In this document: in pieces, positions 1-8,711 of the stretch
How the letters are laid out: each line of letters begins with the position of its first letter
How positions within the stretch are numbered: position 1 is the stretch's first letter
Assembly: GCF_036373705.1 (NCBI RefSeq)
Contig: NC_089863.1
Span: 22,194,619-22,258,618, forward strand
Length of the DNA: 64,000 nucleotides
Direction: 5' to 3'
Source of the DNA: Amia ocellicauda
Lineage: Eukaryota > Chordata > Actinopteri > Amiiformes > Amiidae
Position numbers and translations under genes: made by a program
Notes under the pieces: model-generated
Databases searched by the model: none
What the model was told of the DNA's origin: nothing
The model's input: the letters and a program-made list of their open reading frames with translations, nothing else

Positions 1-37
1 AAGGCAGCTGAGAACAGACAGAGAGGGGAGTGTATAT

Positions 38-109
38 TGCGTTGGCCGGTAATCAAACCCGTGTCAACTGCTTGGAAGGCAGCTATGCTAACCACTATAC
101 CACCAACGC
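38..109 (-). pseudogene. tRNA-Gly(TCC), damaged copy
   Basis: A 72-nt cloverleaf reads on the minus strand with a 7-bp acceptor stem GCGTTGG/CCAACGC and the anticodon loop CTTCCAA, giving anticodon TCC. It closely matches vertebrate tRNA-Gly(TCC). The T stem has two mismatched ends and the T loop starts TTT instead of TTC, so this copy is probably weak or dead. Sister copies are at 15903, 21659, 32811, 46250, 51996 and 58106. Confidence 0.85.
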
Positions 110-335
110 TTAGAAACTGCTTCCCCACAATATCTCACTGTGGTAGAACATGATTCCAGGATTGCAAAGTGGCAGGCAATTTGTTTTCCAAATTGCAATC
201 GGTGAACATTTGGGAAGCCCTGCGATATCTGCAGTTTCCTGTTCCTGAGTGCGGAAGGAAAATGTCCATTAGCATCTTTCCAGATTGCACTTTATTCAGA
301 CCTTTCCGAAATGAAACAAAACCAAAGTTGAAACA

Positions 336-407
336 TAGAAGAGGATGGTTTTAATCCATCGACCTCTGGGTTATGGGCCCAGCACGCTTCCGCTGCGCCA
401 CTCTGCT
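336..407 (-). tRNA. initiator-type tRNA-Met(CAT), slightly degenerate
   Basis: This 72-nt minus-strand gene matches vertebrate initiator tRNA-Met through the acceptor 5' half AGCAGAG, the D arm and the anticodon arm with GGG/CCC pairs flanking CAT, the initiator hallmark. The T loop reads ATTAAAA where initiators carry ATCGAAA, and one acceptor pair is mismatched (C3 with T70). A TTTT tract lies about 20 nt downstream. The initiator identity is clear; whether it still works is doubtful. Confidence 0.8.
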
Positions 408-676
408 CCTTGGGCACTCATCCACCTGTTAACGTCACAGCCACTCCTATATTGCATATTGCAAGCAATACAAGTTTGCAAAGCCCTGCGTTATTTCCAC
501 TTTCCTGTTCAAGACTGCACACCGAGCTTCTCCATGCGCTGGAGCAGCTTTCCAGGTTTCAGTGCCTTCACATTTCACCCTGTATGTGCTGTGGGAAGCA
601 TCATGTCAATTGTTTTGAACTAAGCGGATCGGGGCTCAGTCTGAGCTCAGATCCGAGCTTAAAAATGACAGTGCTT

Positions 677-749
677 CTGAGCAGCTGGGACTCAAAGCCA
701 CACTCCCTGGCTTAGGAACCCAGTGTCTGATCCACTAGGACACGGGGGC
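677..749 (-). pseudogene. tRNA-Arg(CCT)-like pseudogene
   Basis: Minus-strand 73-nt relic resembling vertebrate tRNA-Arg(CCT): D-arm GTGTCCTAGTGGAT, anticodon loop TTCCTAA (anticodon CCT). The top anticodon-stem pair is G-G, the T stem is broken, and the 3' acceptor half no longer pairs with GCCCCCG. The same lesions are present in all five copies. Confidence 0.8.
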
Positions 750-773
750 TCAGCCAGACAGTATCGGAAAATG

Positions 774-777
774 GAAA

Positions 778-812
<35 letters not shown>

Positions 813-814
813 AA
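774..814. repeat. (AAAT)n microsatellite
   Basis: About ten AAAT units. The tract sits at the same place in every cassette A and differs in length and purity (interrupted by TTAATTAAT in the copies near 16640 and 46987). Confidence 0.95.
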
Positions 815-985
815 AGATGCTGCGCGTTACACAATAGACACCAGGTAAAGAAGTGAATAGTTACAGGAACTGTCACGTAAGCTCCTCAACTTGAAACGGG
901 CACATACGAACTCCTGTGAAATAACACGAGATGGATAACTACCCCTTCTCTGCTGCAGCAGAATGTGACTACCTATTGCGCAGAT

Positions 986-1015
986 TACAATCAAATCAAG
1001 AAAGAGAGCGGGCTG
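986..1015 (+). repeat. 30-nt templated duplicate of 1113-1142
   Basis: These 30 nt are an exact copy of 1113-1142, including the agagagcgggctg segment just outside the Gly(CCC) gene. In the other four A cassettes this position instead carries about 100 nt of ordinary cassette sequence. This looks like a replacement event using the nearby downstream sequence as template. Confidence 0.85.
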
Positions 1016-1149
1016 ATAATAACCTCAAAAGAAAGAAATGAAAATTCAGTCAATTGCTAAAGAAGAGTCTTGCCGCTGCATTCTGGAATGAAGAAAAGAA
1101 TGAAATGACAAGTACAATCAAATCAAGAAAGAGAGCGGGCTGTGTCGGA

Positions 1150-1220
1150 TGCGCCAGCCGGGAATCGAACCAGAGTCACAAGAATGGGACTCTTGTATGA
1201 TACCACTACACCACTGGCGC
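1150..1220 (-). tRNA. tRNA-Gly(CCC), copy 1
   Basis: 71-nt minus-strand tRNA with perfectly paired acceptor GCGCCAG/CTGGCGC, D arm, anticodon stem CAAGA/TCTTG and loop GTCCCAT (anticodon CCC). Compared with the copies at 17075, 33987, 47422 and 59282, the T stem here reads TCTGG instead of TCGGG and so has a mismatch. It is probably less stable than its sisters. Confidence 0.85.
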
Positions 1221-1617
1221 TGCTGGGGAAGCTCTGGCTTGCGTCCTTGAAGCAAATTCATAGAAAGCGTCCCATGTGGCAAGATGATGTCTTAATGATT
1301 ATTTTTATTAGTCTGTTGTCGATCTGCTTAATACGTACCTAGCCAATCACTACATCACAGGTGCAGAGACAATCAGTATGAAGGCGAACACGATTTCGTT
1401 AACGTGTGCCCATTTACAAGTTTAATGAATGTATACATAAATAAAGCAGATCTGGGTTTTCCTCTGAAACATTAAGGACTGGTTTCATAAATGCGTCCAT
1501 AAGTCCATAAACGCCACGAGTGCAACTCTATTGTAGCTGCTGTTACTGTACAATTCATCGTGATACGTGTGTGTTTTATTTCAGCTGTAACTCGCCCTGG
1601 TTAAGCACGTCTACGGT

Positions 1618-2324
1618 GTAATTTAAAAATATTACAGAAATTGTCGATTGCAGTTACAAATCTGTAGTAAGAGTAATACGTTAAGGGAGTCAAGTTCAGC
1701 AATTTAAAATACAAATCTACTAGCACATATCTTGATAAAAATTACAATAATAACAATAATAATAATACATAGCAAATATTTATTTTAGTGTTGCACATGG
1801 AAAGTTTTCTTACAGTAACTTCTGAATATAATGTTGTCTATACCCTTTTAGCTATTCGTAATATCTCTTAACAGAAACGTGTATTTATTATGCTGTCTCC
1901 AATCATCTAAAGCACAAAGAATAAAACAGCCACAAAAGTCCTTTCCACACCAGGCTCTATCGCTCGTAGTGTTACTTTCTGTCTTCATTTTTAAAACGAA
2001 ACACAAAACCAAACCCACAATCGCTCCGCTGCTCCCACAACAGGGGGTGGACTTCCGACACTGGCCTGGTTTTCCTGTGGCGCTTTATTAAAACAACAAA
2101 AGATAACAGTATGTCTCTGTCATTATCAAGTGCTTGTGTTGGTGTAGCTTTGAAATTGTTTATTGAGGTCCCGCAACGTTTGGGGTGTAATGCAGAGTAA
2201 TGTAAAAGTAAAGTAACTAATTACATTCTCCAGGAAGTAATAAGTAAAGTGTTTAGTTACTTTTGATATGAGTAACAAGTACAATGTAAGACATTACTTT
2301 TTGTGAGTAACGACCCCAACACTG
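1618..2324. mobile_element. hAT-type MITE, left-truncated
   Basis: Matches the right ~700 bp of the complete element at 3945-4850, starting near its TAATTTAAAAATATT motif. The left inverted repeat is missing and is replaced by cassette A sequence. The right terminus CCCCAACACTG is followed by CTCTTTTC, the same 8 bp that flank complete copies. Confidence 0.8.
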
Positions 2325-2575
2325 CTCTTTTCCTTCTCTTTTGGCTTGTTTGTTTGTTGTTGAAGGAGATACAAAGTTTGAGAGTGTCTCGTTTTATTTC
2401 TGAAATATAACTCCCAGAAAGTATGGTCTTTGTGTTCTTGAAATTGAATAACCTCAAAAGAAAGAAATGGTCCAATGAATTGCCGAGGAAAAGTCTAGCC
2501 GCTGTATTCTGGAATGAAGAAAAAAATGAAATGACAAGGGCAATCAAAGCAAGTAAGACAGTAGGCTGTGTGGCA

Positions 2576-2638
2576 TACGCTAGCCAGAAATCGAACGCAA
2601 CTCACAAGAACAGGAACCTTGTATGATACCACTGGCGC
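2576..2638 (-). pseudogene. tRNA-Gly-like pseudogene, B copy 1
   Basis: Decayed paralog of the cassette A Gly(CCC) gene, with matching flanks on both sides. The anticodon loop has become TTCCTGT, so the formal anticodon is CCT (Arg), and the T stem and acceptor stem are broken. This copy also lacks 8 nt of the D arm that all other B copies retain. Confidence 0.85.
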
Positions 2639-2888
2639 TGCGGGGAAGCTCTAGATTCTGTCACCAAAGCAAATGCACAAGACATATAAAACGCGTCCCC
2701 TGGGGCACAATGGTCTTTTAATAATTATCTGTAATAATCTGCAGTCAAACTGCTTAATACGTACCTAGCTAATCACTACATCACAGGCGCATGGTTGTCA
2801 TTCAGGCAAAATATGTGTTCACGAATGTTCATCGGAGTGGTTGTCATGCTAAGAGGTCAGTTGGAGTAGAGGTAGCTGGCCATGCCGT

Positions 2889-2961
2889 GCCTCGTTGGCG
2901 CAGTAGGTAGCGCGTCAGTCTCATAATCTGAAGGTGGTGAGTTCGACCCTCACACGGGGCA
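2889..2961 (+). tRNA. elongator tRNA-Met(CAT), copy 1
   Basis: This 73-nt gene closely matches vertebrate elongator tRNA-Met. Acceptor GCCTCGT pairs with ACGGGGC, the D stem is GCGC/GCGC, the anticodon loop is CTCATAA (anticodon CAT, U33 present), and the T arm GTGAG TTCGACC CTCAC is perfect. A and B boxes are intact. It delivers methionine at internal AUG codons. No TTTT occurs within about 100 nt downstream, only T3 tracts. Of the nine copies, only those at 24663 and 29722 vary. Confidence 0.95.
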
Positions 2962-3076
2962 AGCACTCTTCCTTTATCTTTGAGTTCTACCACACTGATC
3001 TCCAGCTGCAGAAAAAAGGCGCACACCTGTGCAATAAAGTGGTTGCTTGCGCTGTCTGAAGAAATTCTTGGCAAAA

Positions 3077-3149
3077 TGCCAAATCCTGGGATGGAACAAG
3101 GGACCTTTAGATGTTCAGTCTATCGCTCCCCCAACTGAGCTATTTCGGC
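3077..3149 (-). pseudogene. tRNA-Phe(GAA)-like, B copy 1
   Basis: 73-nt minus-strand relative of vertebrate tRNA-Phe: GCCGAAATAGCTCAG start, D arm intact, anticodon loop CTGAACA (GAA). Lesions: top anticodon-stem pair A-A, purine 37 changed to C, one T-stem mismatch, T loop TTCCATC, and a mismatched acceptor base pair. All nine copies share these, so the decay predates amplification. Confidence 0.82.
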
Positions 3150-3275
3150 CATTGGTGAGATGACGTCGTGATCCCAAAAGTCAAAGTGAAGGAAGCCCTG
3201 GCAGAACACAGTCATTGAAAAGTTCATTGTTTTCCATGACGTCGGCAACGACTCAATTTGATCACTGCAGCACAA

Positions 3276-3358
3276 GTCAGGATGGCCGAGTGGTGTAAGG
3301 TGCTGCGTTCAGGTCATCATCTCCTGTAGAGGCTTTGCTTTGAATCCCACCTCTGACA
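3276..3358 (+). pseudogene. tRNA-Leu(CAG)-like, B copy 1
   Basis: 83-nt relative of vertebrate tRNA-Leu with a good acceptor stem (GTCAGGA start, TCTGACA end) and A box (TGGCCGAGTGG). Anticodon CAG with U33 is retained only in this copy; other copies read GTGCAGG. The anticodon and T stems no longer pair properly. Probably non-functional. Confidence 0.82.
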
Positions 3359-3944
3359 AGGGTCCTTTTACCACTCAGGAGCACACACTTACCCGTGCTG
3401 GCGACAAGGACAACAAGAGTTGAGGACTGTGTTGAAAACGACATTACACAAAGAATTCAATGTTGAAAGAAATACATCAATACATAAATCAATGGACATG
3501 TATTTATTCATTGATTGATTGACTTCAACATGTCTTAATTTAGTCGCTGTACCCACAAAGCAACACTCAGCATAGTGGAGGCTATAGCTCGGCGTTATTG
3601 CGTGTACCTTACATGTATCACCCCTGGCAACCGGCCCTGATAACTCCCTACTTTTTGACCACAGTCTGTCTGTGACTTGAACCCGAGAAGTAAAAATGAT
3701 GCACATGGGCGCTTGCAATCTCGTTGTTTCAATCACATATCACAGTGGATGCGTACACACGGTGTTTCTCGGAGATTGCTGGGACAGTAACGAATGTGTT
3801 CCTTGCTTTACATGTCATCTTGCGCATAGTAGCTTTTTCTCCTTCTTTTTGCCCATATCATCCACATATTGTGCCTTTGGGGAACGCCTCTGAAACAGAT
3901 TTAGAATGCTCTGAGATTCAAGAAACGACAGTGCAACTCTTTTC

Positions 3945-4850
3945 CAGGGTTGTGGGTAACGCGTTACTAAGTAACGCATTACAGTAATGTTATTACTTTT
4001 GGTAGTAACGAGTAACGTAACGTGGTATGGTTCCAAAAGGAGTAATAGTATTACAGTTACTGATTCCTTTTTTTTGTTCTCGTTACTGCATTACACATTG
4101 TAACGATATGGTCTTAATAAGGACGATAAGGACGTCTATGTCGTACATTAAAAATATTAGAAAAACTGTCGTTTGCAGTTACAAATCTGTAGTAAGAGTA
4201 ATAAGTTAAAGGAGTCAAGTTGAGACATGTAAGATGCAGATCTACTAGCACATATCTTGATGATGATTACATAATAACAATAATAAAAATAAATAGCAAA
4301 GATGTATTTTAGTGTTGCACGTTTTCTTATGGTAACGTAATGCTTGTCTGAGTATAATGTTGTCTATACACGTTTAGCTGCTGCTAATATCTCTTAACAG
4401 AAACGTGTATTTATTATGCTGTCTCCAATCATCTAAAGCACAAAGAATAAAACAGCCACAAAAGTCCTTTCCACACCAGGCTCTATCGCTCGTAGTGTTG
4501 CTTTCTGTCTTCATTTTTAAAACGAAACACAAAACCAAACCCACAATCGCTCCGCTCCTCCCACAACAGGGGGTGGACTTCCGACACTGGCCTGGTTTTC
4601 CTGTGGCGCTTTATTAAAACAACAAAAGATAACAGTATGTCTCTGTCATTATCAACTGCTTGTGTTGGTGTAGCTTTGAAATTGTTTATTGAGGTCCCGC
4701 AACGTTTGGGGTGTAATGCAGAGTAATGTAAAAGTAAAGTAACTAATTACATTCTCCAGGAAGTAATAAGTAAAGTGTTTAGTTACTTTTGATATGAGTA
4801 ACGAGTACAATGTAAGACATTACTTTTTGTGAGTAACGACCCCAACACTG
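3945..4850. mobile_element. hAT-type non-autonomous element (MITE), complete
   Basis: 906 bp bounded by CAGGGTTGTGGG at the left and, as its imperfect inverted repeat, CCCCAACACTG at the right. An exact 8-bp target duplication CTCTTTTC lies at 3937-3944 and 4851-4858. The interior is AT-rich with many GTAAC/GTTAC motifs near both ends and has no transposase. Eight-bp duplications and CAG-type termini point to the hAT superfamily. The element sits between successive B tRNA sets and defines the 2526-bp repeat period. Confidence 0.85.
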
Positions 4851-5101
4851 CTCTTTTCCTTCTCTTTTGGCTTGTTTGTTTGTTGTTGAAGGAGATACAA
4901 AGTTTGAGAGTGTCTCGTTTTATTTCTGAAATATAACTCCCAGAAAGTATGGTCTTTGTGTTCTTGAAATTGAATAACCTCAAAAGAAAGAAATGGTCCA
5001 ATGAATTGCCGAGGAAAAGTCTAGCCGCTGTATTCTGGAATGAAGAAAAAAATGAAATGACAAGGGCAATCAAAGCAAGTAAGACAGTAGGCTGGTTGGC
5101 A

Positions 5102-5172
5102 TACGCTAGCCAGAAATCGAACGCAACTCACAAGAACAGGAACCTTGTATGATACCACTACACCACTGGCGC
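5102..5172 (-). pseudogene. tRNA-Gly-like pseudogene, B copy 2
   Basis: 71 nt; full D arm, anticodon loop TTCCTGT (formal CCT), broken T stem and C5-A68 acceptor mismatch. Consensus form of this decayed family. Confidence 0.85.
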
Positions 5173-5422
5173 TGCGGGGAAGCTCTAGATTCTGTCACCG
5201 AAGCAAATGCACAAGACATATAAAACGCGTCCCCTGGGGCACAATGGTCTTTTAATAATTATCTGTAATAATCTGCAGTCGAACTGCTTAATACGTACCT
5301 AGCTAATCACTACATCACAGGCGCATGGTTGTCATTCGGGGAAAATATGTGTTCACGAATGTTCATCGGAGTGGTTGTCATGCTAAGAGGTCAGTTGGAG
5401 TAGAGGGAGCTGGCCATGCCGT

Positions 5423-5495
5423 GCCTCGTTGGCGCAGTAGGTAGCGCGTCAGTCTCATAATCTGAAGGTGGTGAGTTCGACCCTCACACGGGGCA
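5423..5495 (+). tRNA. elongator tRNA-Met(CAT), copy 2
   Basis: Identical to the 2889 gene in all stems, loops and both internal promoter boxes. The ~48-bp spacer deletion downstream brings the Phe-like gene closer here. Confidence 0.95.
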
Positions 5496-5554
5496 AGCAC
5501 TCTTCCTTTATCTTTGAGTTCTACCACACTGATCTCCAGAAATTCATTGCAAAA

Positions 5555-5627
5555 TGCCAAATCCTGGGATGGAACAAGGGACCTTTAGATGTTCAGTCTA
5601 TCGCTCCCCCAACTGAGCTATTTCGGC
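5555..5627 (-). pseudogene. tRNA-Phe(GAA)-like, B copy 2
   Basis: Same sequence and lesions as the copy at 3077. Confidence 0.82.
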
Positions 5628-5753
5628 CATTGGTGAGATGACGTCGTGATCCCAAAAGTCAAAGTGAAGGAAGCCCTGGCAGAACACAGTCATTGAAAAG
5701 TTCATTGTTTTCCATGACGTCTGCAAGGACTCAATTTGATCAGTGGAACACAA

Positions 5754-5836
5754 GTCAGGATGGCCGAGTGCTGTAAGGTGCTGCGTGCAGGTCATCGTCT
5801 CCTGTAGATGCTTGGCTTTGAATCCCACCTCTGACA
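5754..5836 (+). pseudogene. tRNA-Leu-like, B copy 2
   Basis: Same family as 3276; the loop reads GTGCAGG so U33 is lost, and a further D-loop change (GTGCTGTAAGG) is present. Confidence 0.82.
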
Positions 5837-6456
5837 TGGGTCCTTTTACCACTCAGGAGCACACACTTACCCGTGCTGGCGACAAGGACAACAAGAGTTG
5901 AGGACTGTGTTGAAAACGACATTACACAAAGAATTCAATGTTGAAAGAAATACATCAATACATAAATCAATGGACATGTATTTATTCATTGATTGATTGA
6001 CTTCAACATGTCTTAATTTAGTCGCTGTACCCACAAAGCAACACTCAGCATAGTGGAGGCTATAGCTCGGCGTTATTGCGTGTACCTTACATGTATCACC
6101 CCTGGCACCTGGCCCTGATAACTCCCTACTTTTTGACCACAGTCTGTCTGTGACTTGAACCCGAGAAGTAAAAATGATGCACATGGGCGCTTGCAATCTC
6201 GTTGTTTCAATCACATATCACAGTGGATGCGTACACACGGTGTTTCTCGGAGATTGCTGGGACAGTAACGAATGTGTTCCTTGCTTTACATGTCATCTAG
6301 CGCACAGTAGCTTTTTCTCCTTCTTTTTGCCCATATCATCCACATATTGTGCCTTTGGGGAACGCCTCCGAAATAGATTTAGAATGCTCTGAGATTCAAG
6401 AAACGACAGTGCAACTCTTTTCCAGGGTTGTGGCTAACGCGTTACTAAGTCTGAGT

Positions 6457-7030
6457 TGTAGAACCACGTGGGAAATTAGTGGAGAAGTCGCGGAGATAAA
6501 GCAAATAGAACTTTAATGGAGCCGGCTCGGAAGCTCCATGTCAGAAATAATTCCTTCAGTGAGACTTAATGTTTACAAACATGAGTACAACTTTATAGGA
6601 AAAATGACGTAACATCTTATGGCCGTTCATCCAATCAGAAGATACAGGTCCGGGTCCGTTTTACGATCTGTCCTCCCGTGTAGAGGTGATGGATCCAATG
6701 CAGATGTCCATCTTTGATGTGCACTAGGAAGATGCGATCCCACGGTCGTCATTTACCTAGTGTCAATCGTTCTTTAACAAAAACAATTCCTGCCTATCTG
6801 GAGAAACGATTAAGTCATAAACAAATTCTCAGCAGACAGCTGTAGGCTATTTCGGCACTGTGTAATCTTTCATTACTGACAGGAGTTTCTAACAAATCGA
6901 CCTTGTTGACCCTTTACTTGTCCTGCTAAATCGAATCTGCTCAATCTGTATACAAAACTACTTCTAATGCTAGTATTAATATAAAACATTATATAATTAT
7001 CACAACACACTTTCTTCAACTTCCTATACA
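6457..7030 (-). repeat. 3' LTR, provirus 1
   Basis: 574 bp. On the minus strand it carries a TATA-like CTATAAAG (plus-strand 6591-6598) and downstream an ATTAAA poly(A)-like signal (6512-6517), so U3-R-U5 order is consistent. By eye about 18 substitutions separate it from the 5' LTR at 13914. Confidence 0.9.
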
Positions 7031-7101
7031 GAGTCTTAATTCCCTGCTGTTTGGCAATAGAGCAAAGCGGAAAGAAGCCAAAGAAAAGTTATGTTTATCA
7101 G

Positions 7102-7362
7102 TTACAAGCAAGGGGTTAGGAAGATTTGACGCTGCGTTTTCAGCTCCTTCATCCCAACCCTTCCCCGTGGGGTGTATATGTGTGTATGGCGAGTGTAAGG
7201 GTGTCCCTGCTGTCGGGGAGAGCGATAAGTGTGTGTCCCTAAATGTGAATGTACAGAATGTCCTGTAGGCGTGAGTGAGTGACCTTTGTAATAGTATCTT
7301 TCCAATGCATCCTTTGGTTTTCCTTGAGTCATGAGGTTTATTGCCTTTGATACTAAATCCAT
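7102..7362 (-). CDS. 86-codon ORF between env and 3' LTR
   Basis: An open frame in the roughly 450 bp between the env stop and the 3' LTR. It is rich in H, T, R and Y in its second half (residues ~30-70) and has no motif I recognise. It is identical in provirus 2, which is expected from recent duplication. It could be a chance ORF in 3' untranslated sequence or a remnant accessory gene; I cannot tell which. Confidence 0.25.
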   Translation of the reverse strand: MDLVSKAINLMTQGKPKDALERYYYKGHSLTPTGHSVHSHLGTHTYRSPRQQGHPYTRHTHIYTPRGRVGMKELKTQRQIFLTPCL

Positions 7363-7475
7363 TTGTCCTCAGTCACATGGAGCCTCCAGAACCAAGGGGA
7401 TAGAATAAGATTTTTGTCAATGGGTGTGTGAGTTTTGCTCCTCCCGAGTGAGGGACGGTGTCGTTTAGTAGAAAT

Positions 7476-8672
7476 TTAGAGAAAGTCTGCCAACGAGGGT
7501 GTTTTAATTGCAGCTGTAACCATAGTAGATACATTATGAGGTTTACAAAGTTGTTGAGATGCTCTTTGAACAGTGTATTTAAGACATAAAAAAGAAACAT
7601 ACAGACATAGCAGAATAGTAACTACCGATATCAATCCTTTTAATACAATCATACCCAGATTATCAAAGGTATCAGCAAGCCATCCCCAGAGGGTTTTTCC
7701 TCCGGAGGACTGGTGTATCTTTGTAGTTGCTTTCCTAATGTGCTCTATAAGATTATAAATGTGTTCAGAGTTATCTGGTATGTAAGTACAGCATTCCTGC
7801 CCTATAATGGCACATGTCCCTCCTTGTGCTGCTAGCAAGAAATCTAGAGCTAGCCTGTTCTGGAGGGCAACAGTTCGCATAGCCACTATTTCAGTTGTTA
7901 AATTGCTGAGAACTTCAGTTGTAGAAATACTTAATGTTTCTAATATACCAGCTACTAATCTGATTTCCTTTATTGCTCTTCCGACTCCATACATAGGAAA
8001 TAGTATGGAAGCAAACCTGTCTCCTTCCCCTATCTCACCTTTAGGGTGAGTAAATTGTTCTATATCTGGAAGGTATTTATCTTCAGTGTGGCGCAAAGCT
8101 GGCACCACAAATCCTAAATAACAAGAACCTGTGAACTTACAAGGAAGTTCCCAATATGCCCGCATGCCGCATATCCAATAAGTCCCATTCCATGGAGCGT
8201 AAAATCGACAAGTCTGATACCTAAAGTCAAGACCATCGATAGCCACAGTGTGATTACAAGTACTATTACCTATCAATTGGGATTGCATGGTTTGGTTATA
8301 GTATGAAACACACACAGATCCTTTGTTACTGTGAGCCAAGTCAATATATGGCATTTTAAAATATCTTCTATTCTGATCCATCTTCGGTCTAAAGTACCAT
8401 TCTCCTGTGATGCCTAAGGCATAATCATATGCATACCGTACATTAGAGGCAACTCTAAGTTGTGAATAATCAGAAAATACTGGAATTGGAATGGGGATCA
8501 TTGGAACCCCTTTCTTAGTGTCGTGTGGAATGTGGGAACAAACCCAACATTTTGTTTTATTAAGGGCATTTGCATAGGTGCGTGTCATTTGGATAAATTT
8601 GTTATCTGTCCATGATTCAACTAAGGACAGGCAGATCAGTCCAAATACTCTAGTGTACACAGTCGTCGTCAT
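7476..8672 (-). CDS. env: retroviral envelope protein, intact ORF (provirus 1)
   Basis: 398 codons, uninterrupted. Visible features: a hydrophobic N-terminal segment (residues ~8-19) that could be a signal peptide; CWVC at 42-45, the SU thiol motif; six N-X-S/T sites; a hydrophobic stretch near 219-242 that may be the fusion peptide; the CX6CC motif at 287-295 preceded by an immunosuppressive-domain-like segment; a transmembrane helix around 341-363; and a ~35-residue tail. CWVC plus CX6CC is the gamma-type Env arrangement. It is short: only about 40 residues precede CWVC, so the usual receptor-binding region is absent, and I see no basic furin-type site before the putative fusion peptide. 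It starts 39 nt after the integrase stop. Confidence 0.9.
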   Translation of the reverse strand: MTTTVYTRVFGLICLSLVESWTDNKFIQMTRTYANALNKTKCWVCSHIPHDTKKGVPMIPIPIPVFSDYSQLRVASNVRYAYDYALGITGEWYFRPKMDQNRRYFKMPYIDLAHSNKGSVCVSYYNQTMQSQLIGNSTCNHTVAIDGLDFRYQTCRFYAPWNGTYWICGMRAYWELPCKFTGSCYLGFVVPALRHTEDKYLPDIEQFTHPKGEIGEGDRFASILFPMYGVGRAIKEIRLVAGILETLSISTTEVLSNLTTEIVAMRTVALQNRLALDFLLAAQGGTCAIIGQECCTYIPDNSEHIYNLIEHIRKATTKIHQSSGGKTLWGWLADTFDNLGMIVLKGLISVVTILLCLYVSFLCLKYTVQRASQQLCKPHNVSTMVTAAIKTPSLADFL

Positions 8673-8711
8673 GCTGGATTATCTCTTAGTACCTGTAGGG
8701 GGACAAAACCT

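Larger units (their letters stand above)
1..1617. repeat. cassette A, copy 1
   Basis: Holds Gly(TCC), iMet, Arg-like and Gly(CCC) genes on the minus strand, separated by 230-400 bp of non-coding spacer in which I see no ORF or RNA of its own. It is joined at about 1618 to a left-truncated copy of the hAT-type MITE. This copy differs from the other four around 986-1075, where about 100 bp is replaced by a copy of a downstream segment. Confidence 0.88.
2325..6456. repeat. cassette B run 1 (about 1.65 copies)
   Basis: Two B tRNA sets (Gly-like, Met, Phe-like, Leu-like) lie here, with one complete MITE between them. The stretches 3359-3936 and 5837-6422 are B spacer containing no recognisable gene. 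The second copy has a ~48-bp deletion just before its Phe-like gene. A 27-bp MITE stub (6423-6449) abuts the LTR/LINE insertion at 6450-6456. Confidence 0.88.

Noticed and set aside
1879-2091. 70-codon ORFs in the MITE repeated in every B period
   Set aside because: Lie within a non-autonomous transposon and recur only because the repeat does; no motif.
3641-3700. GGTTCAAGTCA on the minus strand as a B box of another tRNA
   Set aside because: No A box, acceptor pairing or anticodon arm can be drawn around it.
3389-3736. 115-codon minus-strand ORF repeated in most B spacers (3389, 5867, 22635, 25163, 27687, 30210, 52985, 55520)
   Set aside because: The copies are recent duplicates, so shared openness carries little weight. 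There is no domain or membrane signal, one copy (36305-36577) has a premature stop, and substitutions do not favour synonymous sites.
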